A stretch of DNA of 64,000 nt from positions 1 through 64,000 of the forward strand of contig NW_027490515.1 in the NCBI RefSeq assembly GCF_050948175.1, read 5' to 3'. Position 1 is the first letter of the stretch. Each line of letters starts with the position of its first letter. The DNA comes from Xylocopa sonorina (lineage: Eukaryota; Arthropoda; Insecta; Hymenoptera; Apidae). The position numbers and the translations under genes were made by a program. Positions 8,501-19,800 of this stretch are shown here, in pieces. The notes below the pieces were generated by a model that did not search any database, was not told the DNA's origin, and saw only the letters and a list, made by a program, of their open reading frames with translations.

Positions 8501-10288
8501 GAAACCTTCCGATCACTGTGCGACGTAACAATCGAACTCCAACTACAATCATTCAGCATCGCACAAACATTCCTCGACTCCTTATCCTGGTCCCGAATCC
8601 AAAAGATCCTTCAGGACCTCTTCTACGAGACGAACATCCAAATTACGGTCTGCCAGGGCCTGATTCAAACTCCATCGGTCGAGGACCGACTAAAAATAAT
8701 CAGGGAAAATCACGACTCTCCTGTGGGTGGCCACAAGGGAGTAAATAAAACATATTCCCGTATTAGGCAAAAATACTTCTGGCCTAATATGAAAACTCAA
8801 ATTCAGGAGTATATCGGCAGATGTAAAAGCTGCCAGACAGAGAAACTGGTCAGAGTTAAGACCAGACAACCTCTTACGTTAACCGACACACCTGGCAGAG
8901 CTTTCGACAAAATTTCGATGGATGTAATGGGTCCTCTCCCCGCAACTCCCGATGGCTTTACGAGCATACTCACAATCCAAGATCTCCTTACGAAATACTC
9001 AGTCGCCGTCCCACTCAAATCGACCACAGCAGTCGACATTGCGGACGCATTAATTAAAGAATTCATCTGCAAGTTCGGATGCCCGAAGGGCATACTAACA
9101 GATCAGGGCGCGAATTTTATAAACAGCTTGATCAAGGCCATAGCCATCAAGTTCCGCATCAAGCAATATAAATCCACCGCCTTCCATCCGCAAACCAATG
9201 GATCCGTCGAGAGATCACATCACGTCCTGGCCGAGTATCTGAAACATTACATAGAGTCGAGCAACGATTGGGAGAAATGGTTGCCATATGCAATGTTTTC
9301 TTATAACACAAGCGTGCACGAAGGCACGTTGTACACACCGCACGAATTAGTATTCGGCAGGATAGCCAGGACTCCGTCAGCCACTCCTTTTCAGGACAGC
9401 TCTGAAAATGAGAGTTATAACGATTATCTTATAGAACTGCACGAAAGAATCGCCAAATCCCAAGAGTTAGCTAAAGCCAACTTAGATAGCGCGAAACGTA
9501 GATCTAAGTATTATTACGACCGAAATATAAACGTCCAAAATTTCGAGGTAGGCCAATGGGTGTATCTTTTGAAAGAACCAAACAAGCATAAGTTTCAAGC
9601 GCAATACACCGGCCCGTACAGAATCCTAGAAATTTTGGGCAATTGCAATGTCAAATTAAATGTTAAAGGGCGCCATAAGATTGTTCATACGAACAAGATT
9701 AAATTGTGTAAGCGAATGCGTAGTATGCACAGAGTGAGCATGAATGAGAGAACAGTGACAAGAACTGAAAGTAAACTCAGTGAGTGCAGTGCTATGCGAA
9801 CGAACACTATAAGTGAAAGTGACGAAAGTTCCTCCACCGCAGAGGAAACCCGTATACAAGGCCCAGCATCCAAACGTCTTCGCCAAGGCGAAACAGGAGA
9901 GAGCACGCAGTTCCTACAGCAATCCGTCGCCAGAATCCAGAAACGGCCCCAGCATCCCGACGTCCATGGACCAGACAAGAGATCTCGGCATGGCCGAGAT
10001 TCTTTTCCCAAGGGGGGTGGTGTGACGTCAGGCGTACCGCCTGCCACCCTCCGGCGTCAACCTCTTCTCCAGCGGCATCCGTATCCAGAGCCCCTGTACG
10101 CGGGCCACCCGCCGACACGCCGCTCCAGTATTCAGAGACGACGATACGAGAGAGAGGAAGGGCACTCGACACACGTCAGGGAAGACCTCACCCCACGTTA
10201 CGAGGGCGAGGAGCACCACACCACGTACCGTATCGAGTCACCGGCGATCACGCACCCGTACACCCTCTTCTCGTATATGCGATCATAG
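5309..10288 (+). CDS. Pol polyprotein (protease, RT, RNase H, integrase), element 1
   Basis: An open frame of 1659 codons, expected to be translated as a Gag-Pol fusion entering at 5393 after the frameshift; the frame opens at a TTG, not an ATG. Domains in open-frame numbering: aspartic protease with DTG at 92-94; Pro-rich linker about 200-245; a beta-rich segment about 258-330; reverse transcriptase about 480-690 with Asp578 and YLDD at 640-643; RNase H with Asp789, Glu828/830, Asp855 and Asp898; a Pro/Thr-rich linker about 930-980; integrase with His1135, His1142, Cys1172, Cys1175 and the triad Asp1205, Asp1265, Glu1301 (DD35E); GPY at 1435-1437. The Arg/Ser-rich tail (about 1465-1659) has no recognised domain. 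Its last 88 residues are encoded by the 3' LTR. All catalytic residues are present. Confidence 0.96.
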   Translation: MQVLQELGTRHRRMSQTPVSKHRKQKFGKRRWPLHPPRDRSRGRAPHPFSRDEQFRRGNKRNAAVNITGKTSTPNVILKADLLVSPTQFMIDTGAEINIIKRSALKPSARIDASEIVVITGVTDGKTATLGTVNLVIYDRVVPFNVVEDNFPLKPSGILGSGFCKDAEISFLKNFIKWNGQKIPFEDNVEAIDEPSPQAETIPRLPSKNKQTPRKEPIPPPPPRPARKPSPPPKRDAPPKLKTRTEKKPASPKSVDRISIPPRSNIGLKVRVINSDLAEGIIPRIDIAPGIFFGNALVKVIRGKAITRIINSSDRAVEIALPGVILEPTQIMTPLNEEESPSLYPIFSKSSNSAVSAASTGATHKGVISVSNSNSTPFSKRETPPSSCKIANTQQISYAQAVKNNVKRVPKRESPLSPMPADLSKSRLDRIISLLRLDHLNSEEREHVIRLIQNTQELFYIEGDELGKTSVTTHKIPTVDDRPVNVKQYRFPPAHKEEIRRQVENFLQKGVISPSKSPYNSPLWVVPKKPDSLGNKQWRVVIDYRALNEKSVADAYPLPCITEILDQLGSAKYFSTFDLASGFHQIPMEPADAPKTAFSTPHGHYEFKRMPFGLKNAPATFQRLMDNVLSGLQGNEIFVYLDDIVLYASSLQEHRLKYEKLSQRLKEANLVLQPDKCEFLRREVSYLGHIISEHGVKPDPAKISAVKNFPRPRNAKQVKQFLGLAGYYRRFIANFSKTAKPLTNLLKKDAPFVWRNDHENSFVKLRDCLCEAPILQYPNFKQPFVITTDASAEAIGAILSQGPIGRDLPIAYASRLLNTAEKNYSTIEKECLAIVYAVHYFRPYVYGNQFKLVTDHRPLVWMNSVKDPSSRLVRWRLKLAEFDYEMVYKSGKTNLNADALSRNPIQVFPLSYSDNSEDDIFEVAPEIRKKYATPAPPPTPITSGTELPTPDTPFLTNTSSSPHAITDSTDIYTPAPNEHFRREPLFMFSRDALSTRRDNLVVFVTQSGHPYDTGAKDLEKAGKFFSNRDLVLTKAKVVRIEDQFQIQLPIIEHSSRSIDFQTAIETFRSLCDVTIELQLQSFSIAQTFLDSLSWSRIQKILQDLFYETNIQITVCQGLIQTPSVEDRLKIIRENHDSPVGGHKGVNKTYSRIRQKYFWPNMKTQIQEYIGRCKSCQTEKLVRVKTRQPLTLTDTPGRAFDKISMDVMGPLPATPDGFTSILTIQDLLTKYSVAVPLKSTTAVDIADALIKEFICKFGCPKGILTDQGANFINSLIKAIAIKFRIKQYKSTAFHPQTNGSVERSHHVLAEYLKHYIESSNDWEKWLPYAMFSYNTSVHEGTLYTPHELVFGRIARTPSATPFQDSSENESYNDYLIELHERIAKSQELAKANLDSAKRRSKYYYDRNINVQNFEVGQWVYLLKEPNKHKFQAQYTGPYRILEILGNCNVKLNVKGRHKIVHTNKIKLCKRMRSMHRVSMNERTVTRTESKLSECSAMRTNTISESDESSSTAEETRIQGPASKRLRQGETGESTQFLQQSVARIQKRPQHPDVHGPDKRSRHGRDSFPKGGGVTSGVPPATLRRQPLLQRHPYPEPLYAGHPPTRRSSIQRRRYEREEGHSTHVREDLTPRYEGEEHHTTYRIESPAITHPYTLFSYMRS
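5390..5438 (+). promoter_or_regulatory. -1 programmed ribosomal frameshift signal, gag to pol
   Basis: GGGAAAC at 5390-5396 is in the correct phase for G GGA AAC in the gag frame. A 6-nt spacer (5397-5402) leads to a stem-loop: outer arms GGCCT (5403-5407) and AGGCC (5434-5438), inner arms CGCGA (5418-5422) and TCGCG (5429-5433). The inner helix closes a 6-nt loop and stacks on the outer helix on the 3' side. A -1 slip places ribosomes in the pol frame. GGGAAAC is an established slippery heptamer (for example type D retrovirus gag-pro). Element 2 has the same signal at 16769-16817. Confidence 0.85.
10010..10020 (+). other. Polypurine tract, element 1
   Basis: AAGGGGGGTGG lies immediately before the 3' LTR and would prime plus-strand synthesis. 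One T interrupts the purines. It is read through as coding sequence by the pol frame. Confidence 0.85.
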
Positions 10289-11566
10289 TATAAGTACACT
10301 ACTCATTTCTGTACATACACCACAACACACATCTAGATTTAAATACATACATGTACATACGCCGCCTAGTCGTTACGCTAGAGATAAGTTGCGATGCGCT
10401 CGCGCGCGCACTCGACGCTCGCGGCTCACGCTCAACGCGGGCCGCTCCCCACTCCGACCGGCCGCCCCACCGCTAGGGCCGAGCGGCCGCCCTACTCCAA
10501 CCGTCCGCCCCACCGCGAGGGCCCAGCGACTCGCGCGCCGCGCGACCCGAGGAGGTCGCGGATGCGAGATCTGATAGACACTTCTAATCGCGCCTCCGAA
10601 CGAGACACATCTAGTCTCGACTCCGAACCGAGGAGTTCTCTCCGACTCGAGCAATTGGCTCATAAGCAACGAGCTACCAGCTCAATGCCTTCGTCTCTAT
10701 CTCATCTCCGTTAGCGGAGTCCGTAACGTAACTTAGTCCATTTCAATTTCTTGTTATAATCTTAGTTTAATAACTTAGAATTAGTCAAGTGTAGTAACAT
10801 AGAGAAGTTTAAAGAATATACGTAGTTTATACCAGATACAAATCTTCTTTATTTCAATTACAAGTTCCTCAACTCAATTCCACGGGTACGCTCGCGAATA
10901 TTACACGTTTCTACAATTCATCTGCGATAGTCCTGAAGGTAGACAGCTAGAGCGAACCAACGCTTAGCCGCTCTTTCTTCAGTCCTGCCGTGATCGAGCA
11001 TCTTGCGCCCAGGTTGACACTGTACCGCTAGAGCGAACCAGCGCTTAGCCGTGCCGTTATCTTCCGAAGTACAAGTGCTCTTGATGAACTTCGAGACTCC
11101 GAAAAAGCGTACACGACGCGCGGGGAGGAAGGAGTTCATGCGTCGTCTGATTCGCGAATACGTGGGCAGTGTTCCTGGATACATCGATCTCTGCACTCGA
11201 GTTCCTGTTCCTACGAAGGATACCTTTTCCGCCGTCCGGCCCATTCTTGCCCAGGATCGTCCTGTCCCAGCGCCCGTACCCGCCAGCCGGGGTCAGCCCG
11301 TCTGGAAACTCATCCCTGTGACCGTACAACCGTTCCAGCCGTACGCCGCAGCAATACCGGTCACGGATCCAAGGCGCTCTCGATACCTGGAACGAGAGTC
11401 ACAGCGGTAAAATCAAGACATCGAAAGGTAAGTGCCGCGTTAAATATTCGGTAATTAGAGTCCAGAACGCCAACGAACCCGGTCCAGGCGCAATTCGCGT
11501 TCGTTTCGGGAACGGCTACGACGTCGTGTCATAGTTTCGAGTGAAATCACACCCCGGGACGTGACA
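10021..11566 (+). repeat. 3' LTR of element 1
   Basis: 1546 bp, matching the 5' LTR except at 10560 (G versus T at 3084) and 10803 (A versus G at 3327), by reading. The A at 10803 is private to this LTR. Positions 10021-10288 also encode the end of Pol, and the TAG stop at 10286-10288 abuts the TATA-like box at 10289-10296. Confidence 0.97.
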
Positions 11567-13923
11567 CATAACACTTCGCAATGAATATTATATCTTATCA
11601 TGAAACATAGATATGAGATGCAATATTTCGTTCTAAGAAGCATTTGAACTGTATTGCTTCGATACGTAGACATTTGCAAACGCTATTTCCTTGCAAGGAA
11701 GTGTCGCATTTACATTCATTTGAAGTGTAGACGAGGAATACATGATACTTCGCAAATCATATTATATCTTACCATGAAACATAGAAATGTGATGCGATAT
11801 CGCATTTTAAGAAGCATTTGAACTCTATTGCTACGATACGTAGACATTTGCAAACGCTATTTCCTAGCAAAGAAGTGACGCATTTACATTCATTTGAAGT
11901 GAAGGCGAGGAATACATAACACTTCGCAAATCATATTATATCTTACCATGAAACATAGAAATGAGATGCGATATGGCGTTTTAAGAATCATTAGAACTCT
12001 ATTGCTACGATACGTAGACATCTGCAATCGCTATTTCCTAGCAAGGAAGTGTCGCATTTACATTCATTTGAAGTGTAGACGAGGAATGCATAACACTTCG
12101 CAATGAATATTATATCTTATCATGAAACATAGATATGAGATGCAATATCTCGTTTTAAGAAGCATTTGAACTCTATTGCTTCGATACGTAGACATCTGCA
12201 AACGCTATTTCCTTGCAAGGAAGTGTCGCATTCACATTCATTTGAAGTGTAGACGAGGAATACAAAACACTTCGCAAATCATGTTATATCTTATCATGAA
12301 ACATAGAAATGAGCTGCGATATTGCGTTTTAAGAATCATATGAACTCTATTGCTACGATACGTAGACATTTGCAAACGCTATTTCGTTGCAAGGAAATGT
12401 CACATTTACATTCATTTGAAGTGTAGACGTGGAATGCATAACACTTCGCTATGAATATTATATCTTATCATGAAACATAGATATGAGATGCAATATTTCG
12501 TTCTAAGAAGCATTTGAACTGTATTGCTTCGATACGTAGACATCTGCAAACGCTATTTCCTTGCAAGGAAGTGTCGCATTTACATTCATTTGAAGTGTAG
12601 GCGAGGAATACATGATACTTCGCAAATCATATTATATCTTACCACGAAACATAGAAATGAGATGCGATATCGCGATTTAAGAAGCATTAGAACACTGTTG
12701 CTACGATATGTAGACATTTGCAAACGCTATTTCCTAGCAAAGAAGTGTCGCATTTACATTCATTTGAAGTGTAGACGAGGAATACATAACACTTCGCAAA
12801 TCATGTTATATCTTACCTTGAAACATAGAAATGAGATGCGATATCGCGTTTTAAGAAGCATTAGAAAGCTATTGCTACGATACGTAGACATCTGCAATCG
12901 CTATTTCCTTGCTAGGAAGTGTCGCATTTACATTCATTTGAAATGTATACGAGGAATACGTGACACTTCGCAAATCATATTATATCTTACCATGAAACAT
13001 AGAAATGAGATGCGATATCGCGTTTTAAGAAGCATTAGAAAGCTATTGCTAACGATACGTAGACATCTGCAAACGCTATTTCCTAGCGAGGAAGTATCGC
13101 AATCACATTCATTTGAAGTGTAGACGAGGAATACATAACACTTCGCAAATCATGTTATATCTTACCATAAGACATAGAAATGAGATGCGATATCGCGTTT
13201 TAAGAAGCACTAGAAAGCTATTGCTACGATACGTAGACCTCTGCAAACGCTATTTCCTAGCGAGGAAGTGTCGCATTTACATTCATTTGAATCGTAGACG
13301 AGGAATGCATAACACTTCGCAATGAATATTATATCTTACCATGAAACATAGAAATGAGATGCGATATCGCGTTCTAAGAAGCATTAGAAAGCTATTGCTA
13401 CGATACGTAGACATCTGCAAACGCTATTTCCTAGCGAGGAAGTATCGCATTTACATTCATTTGAAGTGTAGACGAGGAATACATAACACTTCGCAAATCA
13501 TGTTATATCTTACCATGAAACATAGAAATGAGATGCGATATCGCGTTTTAAGAATCATATGAACTCTATTGCTACGATACGTAGACATTTGCAAACGCTA
13601 TTTCGTTGCAAGGAAATGTCACATTTACATTCATTTGAAGTGTAGACGAGGTATACATAACACTTCGCATATCATATTATACCTTACCATGAATCATAGA
13701 AATGAGATGCGATATCGCCTTTTAAGAATCGTAAAAACTCTATCGCTACGATACGTAGACATCTGCAAGCGCTGTTTCCTAGCGAGGAAGTGTCGCATTC
13801 ACATTCATTTGAAGTGTAGACGAGGAATACATGATACTTCGCAAATCATATTATATCTTACCATGAAACATAGAAATGAGATGCGATATCGCGTTTTAAG
13901 AAGCATTAGAACACTATTGCTAC
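11567..13923 (+). repeat. 174-bp satellite array, block B
   Basis: About 13.5 monomers between the two full-length elements, with no gene. It begins with the right copy of the CATA duplication (11567-11570) and ends with CTAC (13920-13923), the left duplication of element 2. Positions 12431-12444 hold the uninterrupted counterpart of element 1's insertion site, including the same GACGTGGAATGCATA variant. A single-base insertion (GCTAACGATACG near 13049) shifts the monomer frame, as in block C. Confidence 0.97.
13920..13923. other. Target-site duplication CTAC of element 2
   Basis: CTAC at 13920-13923 and again at 22946-22949 brackets element 2. The joined flanks give ATTGCTACGATAGGTAAAC, a monomer variant found uninterrupted several times in block C (for example near 26250 and 28170). 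Confidence 0.95.
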
Positions 13924-15469
13924 TGTGACGTCAGGCGTACCGCCTGCCACCCTCCGGCGTCAACCTCTTCTCCAGCGGCATCCGTATCCAGAGCCCCTGT
14001 ACGCGGGCCACCCGCCGACACGCCGCTCCAGTATTCAGAGACGACGATACGAGAGAGAGGAAGGGCACTCGACACACGTCAGGGAAGACCTCACCCCACG
14101 TTACGAGGGCGAGGAGCACCACACCACGTACCGTATCGAGTCACCGGCGATCACGCACCCGTACACCCTCTTCTCGTATATGCGATCATAGTATAAGTAC
14201 ACTACTCATTTCTGTACATACACCACAACACACATCTAGATTTAAATACATACATGTACATACGCCGCCTAGTCGTTACGCTAGAGATAAGTTGCGATGC
14301 GCTCGCGCGCGCACTCGACGCTCGCGGCTCACGCTCAACGCGGGCCGCTCCCCACTCCGACCGGCCGCCCCACCGCTAGGGCCGAGCGGCCGCCCTACTC
14401 CAACCGTCCGCCCCACCGCGAGGGCCCAGCGACTCGCGCGCCGCGCGACCCGAGGAGGTCGCGGATGCGAGATCTGATAGACACTTCTAATCGCGCCTCC
14501 GAACGAGACACATCTAGTCTCGACTCCGAACCGAGGAGTTCTCTCCGACTCGAGCAATTGGCTCATAAGCAACGAGCTACCAGCTCAATGCCTTCGTCTC
14601 TATCTCATCTCCGTTAGCGGAGTCCGTAACGTAACTTAGTCCATTTCAATTTCTTGTTATAATCTTAGTTTAATAACTTAGAATTAGTCAAGTGTAGTAA
14701 CATAGGGAAGTTTAAAGAATATACGTAGTTTATACCAGATACAAATCTTCTTTATTTCAATTACAAGTTCCTCAACTCAATTCCACGGGTACGCTCGCGA
14801 ATATTACACGTTTCTACAATTCATCTGCGATAGTCCTGAAGGTAGACAGCTAGAGCGAACCAACGCTTAGCCGCTCTTTCTTCAGTCCTGCCGTGATCGA
14901 GCATCTTGCGCCCAGGTTGACACTGTACCGCTAGAGCGAACCAGCGCTTAGCCGTGCCGTTATCTTCCGAAGTACAAGTGCTCTTGATGAACTTCGAGAC
15001 TCCGAAAAAGCGTACACGACGCGCGGGGAGGAAGGAGTTCATGCGTCGTCTGATTCGCGAATACGTGGGCAGTGTTCCTGGATACATCGATCTCTGCACT
15101 CGAGTTCCTGTTCCTACGAAGGATACCTTTTCCGCCGTCCGGCCCATTCTTGCCCAGGATCGTCCTGTCCCAGCGCCCGTACCCGCCAGCCGGGGTCAGC
15201 CCGTCTGGAAACTCATCCCTGTGACCGTACAACCGTTCCAGCCGTACGCCGCAGCAATACCGGTCACGGATCCAAGGCGCTCTCGATACCTGGAACGAGA
15301 GTCACAGCGGTAAAATCAAGACATCGAAAGGTAAGTGCCGCGTTAAATATTCGGTAATTAGAGTCCAGAACGCCAACGAACCCGGTCCAGGCGCAATTCG
15401 CGTTCGTTTCGGGAACGGCTACGACGTCGTGTCATAGTTTCGAGTGAAATCACACCCCGGGACGTGACA
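13924..15469 (+). repeat. 5' LTR of element 2
   Basis: 1546 bp with the ends TGTGACG and CGTGACA. The TATA-like box is at 14192-14199, the splice-donor-like junction at 15330/15331 and the LTR open frames at 14297-14617 and 14987-15313. It carries the majority base at both sites that vary in element 1. Confidence 0.97.
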
Positions 15470-15482
15470 CGAAAGTTATTTT

Positions 15483-15500
15483 TGGTGACAGCGGTGGGAT
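15483..15500 (+). other. Primer-binding site, tRNA-Leu type, element 2
   Basis: The same 18 bases as in element 1, again starting 13 nt after the LTR end (15469). Confidence 0.75.
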
Positions 15501-15551
15501 AGCCACGCGTTCTCTCCGGAAATTCCGCCGAAAGAGTCCGCGAAACTAGCC

Positions 15552-16883
15552 ATGGCGACACGGACACCACCGACTAAGACGCGCCAGCAAGCACAAAAGG
15601 CCGCCGCGATGCTTGATACCGATCGCGACAAACGCACGAGTAGAGCACTCGATTTTCAAGACGCTCTCGCCGAGCCAATTTCTCGCACCGCGCAGCCCAG
15701 CACATCCGCGAAACCCGCAGACGCGTCCGATTCAACCAACGCCGCGTTACTTCTGCAGGTAGAAATGTTGCGTCGCGAAATAGAAGCAATTCGCCGAACA
15801 CCGGACCTAGCACGCGATGATACCGTATCTTTAGATGTTCCGCGAATAGACCCACTTTCTGTTAATAATTCAAGCGCCAATTTCAATGCGCACGGCTCGC
15901 AGCACGACGAGCTATCGCTCAAACAGGCGCTTGAAGCCGTTCCAAGCTTCGACGGGCAGAATATTCCAATTCTCCAATTCACGCGCGCTTGTAAACGAGC
16001 ATACGAGCTCATACCTAACGGTTGCGAGCGAACATTCACGCGTTTGCTGAAGGGAAAACTTAAGGGCCGCGCCTACGCCGCATTAGAGGACGAACCGTGC
16101 GAGACGATACTCGAGTTAACCGACGTCCTTCGTAGCTCATTTGGAACCGTGAAATCCGCAGAACATTATCGGGGCGAGCTTACAAACATATACATGCGCG
16201 CTCACGAACACATTCTGGATTATATCAGCCGGGTGAAAGACTTAAGGACCGCGATAATTGACTGTGACAGACTCAATGGGCGAGACCCTCAGGAATCCCT
16301 CGAAAACGTAAACGCTTTCACCTCGCAGTGCTTTAGAGACGGCTTAATCCCGGAAATAAGAATACAAATGCCGTTAGATTCGTACAGTACGTTACGACAA
16401 ACTTTCGCCCGAGCACGGGATCTTTTTCAAATTCACGAGCGCGATTGTAATAGGCTCGGTAAAACGCGACCGCGAACAGAATCGCGTGAAAAACGCACGG
16501 AGATAATATGCAACAAATGCAATAATTCGGGGCATTACGCGACCGAGTGCAAACTCAGGTCATTCCCTCCGCAGCGATCGCATAACTATCGGGACGACTA
16601 CCTGCGAACCAGGGACGCGCCAACTCCCGCTAAACGTCCAGTATACGACCAGCCGCGACAAATCGTGACCAGGGACGCGCCGAAGTTTTGCAGGTATTGC
16701 AAGAACTCGGGACACGACATCGACGAATGTCGCAAACGCCAGTATCAAAACACCGTAAACAGAAATTCGGGAAACGAAGGTGGCCTCTACACCCGCCGCG
16801 AGACAGGTCGCGAGGCCGAGCACCGCATCCGTTCTCTCGCGACGAACAATTCCGACGGGGAAACAAACGAAACGCCGCTGTAA
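15552..16883 (+). CDS. Gag polyprotein, element 2
   Basis: 443 residues, identical in translation to element 1 Gag. It has a capsid-type domain about residues 120-300 and two CCHC knuckles at 320-333 and 380-393. The ATG at 15552 has the same favourable context. It overlaps pol by 196 nt in the -1 frame and has no stop or frameshift lesion. As in element 1 it would supply both the particle protein and, after frameshifting, the N-terminal part of Gag-Pol. Confidence 0.95.
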   Translation: MATRTPPTKTRQQAQKAAAMLDTDRDKRTSRALDFQDALAEPISRTAQPSTSAKPADASDSTNAALLLQVEMLRREIEAIRRTPDLARDDTVSLDVPRIDPLSVNNSSANFNAHGSQHDELSLKQALEAVPSFDGQNIPILQFTRACKRAYELIPNGCERTFTRLLKGKLKGRAYAALEDEPCETILELTDVLRSSFGTVKSAEHYRGELTNIYMRAHEHILDYISRVKDLRTAIIDCDRLNGRDPQESLENVNAFTSQCFRDGLIPEIRIQMPLDSYSTLRQTFARARDLFQIHERDCNRLGKTRPRTESREKRTEIICNKCNNSGHYATECKLRSFPPQRSHNYRDDYLRTRDAPTPAKRPVYDQPRQIVTRDAPKFCRYCKNSGHDIDECRKRQYQNTVNRNSGNEGGLYTRRETGREAEHRIRSLATNNSDGETNETPL

Positions 16884-19800
16884 ATATCACGGGAAAAACC
16901 AGCACACCGAACGTAATTTTAAAAGCAGATCTCTTAGTTTCACCGACGCAGTTCATGATAGACACGGGAGCGGAGATAAATATCATTAAACGTTCGGCTC
17001 TCAAACCATCCGCGAGAATCGACGCTTCAGAAATCGTTGTTATAACGGGCGTAACCGATGGCAAAACCGCTACCCTAGGGACGGTAAACCTAGTCATCTA
17101 CGACCGCGTTGTACCCTTCAACGTCGTCGAGGACAATTTCCCCCTCAAACCGAGCGGAATCCTCGGCTCGGGTTTTTGCAAAGACGCCGAAATTTCTTTC
17201 TTAAAAAATTTCATTAAATGGAACGGTCAAAAGATTCCATTCGAGGATAACGTAGAAGCAATCGACGAACCGTCGCCGCAAGCAGAAACTATTCCTCGTC
17301 TACCGTCGAAAAATAAACAAACGCCGCGAAAGGAACCTATTCCTCCTCCGCCGCCGCGTCCAGCGCGTAAGCCATCGCCTCCGCCGAAACGCGATGCTCC
17401 GCCGAAACTTAAAACCCGGACGGAGAAGAAACCCGCTTCTCCGAAGTCCGTGGATCGTATCTCGATTCCTCCGCGATCGAATATCGGGCTCAAAGTACGC
17501 GTAATCAATTCCGATCTCGCCGAAGGGATAATTCCGCGAATTGATATCGCTCCGGGTATTTTCTTCGGGAACGCACTGGTCAAAGTGATCCGAGGCAAAG
17601 CGATCACACGAATAATTAATTCGTCCGATCGTGCTGTCGAAATCGCGTTACCGGGAGTAATACTCGAGCCAACGCAAATTATGACTCCCCTCAACGAGGA
17701 GGAGAGTCCGTCGCTGTATCCGATTTTCTCCAAGTCTTCCAATTCCGCTGTTTCCGCCGCATCGACCGGCGCAACCCACAAAGGGGTAATCTCTGTTTCC
17801 AATTCAAATTCGACACCATTTTCGAAGCGCGAAACTCCTCCTTCGAGCTGCAAAATAGCGAACACGCAGCAAATTTCTTACGCACAGGCTGTTAAAAACA
17901 ATGTAAAGCGGGTTCCAAAACGAGAATCACCGTTATCGCCGATGCCTGCCGATCTTTCGAAATCTAGACTAGACAGAATAATTAGTCTCCTCCGTCTCGA
18001 CCACTTAAATTCAGAAGAGAGGGAACACGTCATTCGCCTCATACAAAACACGCAAGAGCTCTTTTATATCGAGGGTGATGAATTAGGGAAAACATCGGTA
18101 ACCACACACAAAATTCCGACGGTTGACGACCGCCCGGTCAACGTGAAACAGTACCGTTTCCCCCCCGCGCATAAGGAGGAGATTCGACGCCAAGTCGAAA
18201 ATTTTTTACAAAAGGGTGTCATCTCTCCATCCAAATCGCCATACAATTCGCCACTGTGGGTCGTGCCGAAGAAGCCCGACTCGTTAGGCAATAAGCAGTG
18301 GCGCGTCGTCATAGATTACCGCGCGCTCAACGAGAAATCCGTCGCCGATGCTTACCCCCTCCCTTGCATAACCGAGATTCTTGACCAACTCGGGAGTGCG
18401 AAGTACTTTAGTACGTTTGACCTCGCGAGCGGGTTCCACCAGATCCCTATGGAACCCGCCGATGCTCCCAAAACTGCCTTCTCTACGCCTCACGGGCATT
18501 ATGAATTTAAGAGAATGCCTTTTGGTCTAAAAAACGCGCCCGCGACGTTCCAGCGCCTTATGGACAATGTCCTGTCCGGTCTTCAGGGAAATGAAATTTT
18601 CGTCTACCTGGATGACATTGTACTCTATGCCAGCTCTCTTCAGGAACATCGACTCAAATACGAAAAATTATCTCAAAGGCTCAAAGAAGCTAATTTGGTA
18701 CTACAACCAGACAAATGCGAGTTCCTGAGGAGAGAAGTCAGCTATTTAGGACATATAATTAGCGAACATGGCGTAAAGCCGGACCCTGCAAAAATAAGCG
18801 CCGTCAAAAATTTTCCGCGCCCTCGAAATGCTAAACAAGTCAAACAATTCCTCGGGCTTGCGGGATACTATCGGCGATTCATCGCGAATTTTTCAAAAAC
18901 TGCTAAACCGCTCACGAATCTATTAAAAAAGGACGCGCCCTTTGTATGGCGCAACGATCACGAAAATTCATTCGTTAAACTTCGGGACTGTCTATGCGAG
19001 GCACCGATACTGCAGTACCCAAATTTCAAACAGCCCTTCGTGATCACAACAGACGCATCCGCCGAAGCGATCGGCGCTATCCTAAGTCAAGGGCCCATAG
19101 GTCGCGACTTACCAATCGCGTACGCTTCGCGATTACTGAATACCGCGGAGAAAAACTACTCCACGATCGAGAAGGAGTGTCTGGCGATAGTCTACGCCGT
19201 CCACTACTTTCGGCCATACGTATACGGTAACCAATTCAAACTCGTTACCGACCATCGACCGTTAGTGTGGATGAACTCGGTCAAGGACCCGTCCAGTAGG
19301 TTAGTGCGATGGAGGCTCAAATTAGCGGAATTCGACTATGAAATGGTCTACAAAAGCGGTAAAACGAATCTTAATGCGGACGCACTGTCGCGAAATCCCA
19401 TTCAAGTTTTCCCGCTATCCTATTCCGATAACTCAGAGGACGACATCTTTGAAGTCGCCCCGGAAATCCGCAAGAAATATGCCACTCCAGCGCCTCCTCC
19501 CACACCGATAACCTCGGGAACCGAATTACCGACACCGGACACTCCCTTCCTTACCAACACGTCATCATCCCCGCACGCCATTACCGACAGCACAGACATT
19601 TATACTCCCGCGCCAAATGAACACTTCAGGCGCGAACCCTTGTTCATGTTCAGCCGTGATGCATTGTCAACGCGACGAGACAACTTAGTTGTTTTCGTTA
19701 CGCAATCGGGGCATCCGTATGACACGGGCGCCAAAGATTTAGAAAAAGCTGGCAAATTCTTTTCCAACAGAGACCTCGTTCTTACAAAAGCCAAAGTCGT

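Larger units (their letters stand above)
2545..11566 (+). mobile_element. Full-length Ty3/gypsy-type LTR retrotransposon, element 1
   Basis: A 9022-bp element with two 1546-bp LTRs beginning TGTGACG and ending CGTGACA, flanked by a 4-bp duplication. The internal region has a tRNA-Leu-type primer-binding site, gag, a -1 frameshift signal, pol and a polypurine tract. The order protease-RT-RNase H-integrase is that of Ty3/gypsy (Metaviridae); there is no env ORF and no chromodomain I can recognise. The two LTRs differ at only two positions I found (3084 T versus 10560 G; 3327 G versus 10803 A). Gag and Pol are uninterrupted and translate identically to those of element 2. This suggests a young and potentially autonomous copy. 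Clade within Ty3/gypsy is not assigned. Confidence 0.98.

Noticed and set aside
9700..10020. An env gene or chromodomain downstream of integrase
   Set aside because: No separate frame with signal peptide or membrane segments exists between integrase and the 3' LTR, and the Pol tail shows no chromodomain aromatic pattern.
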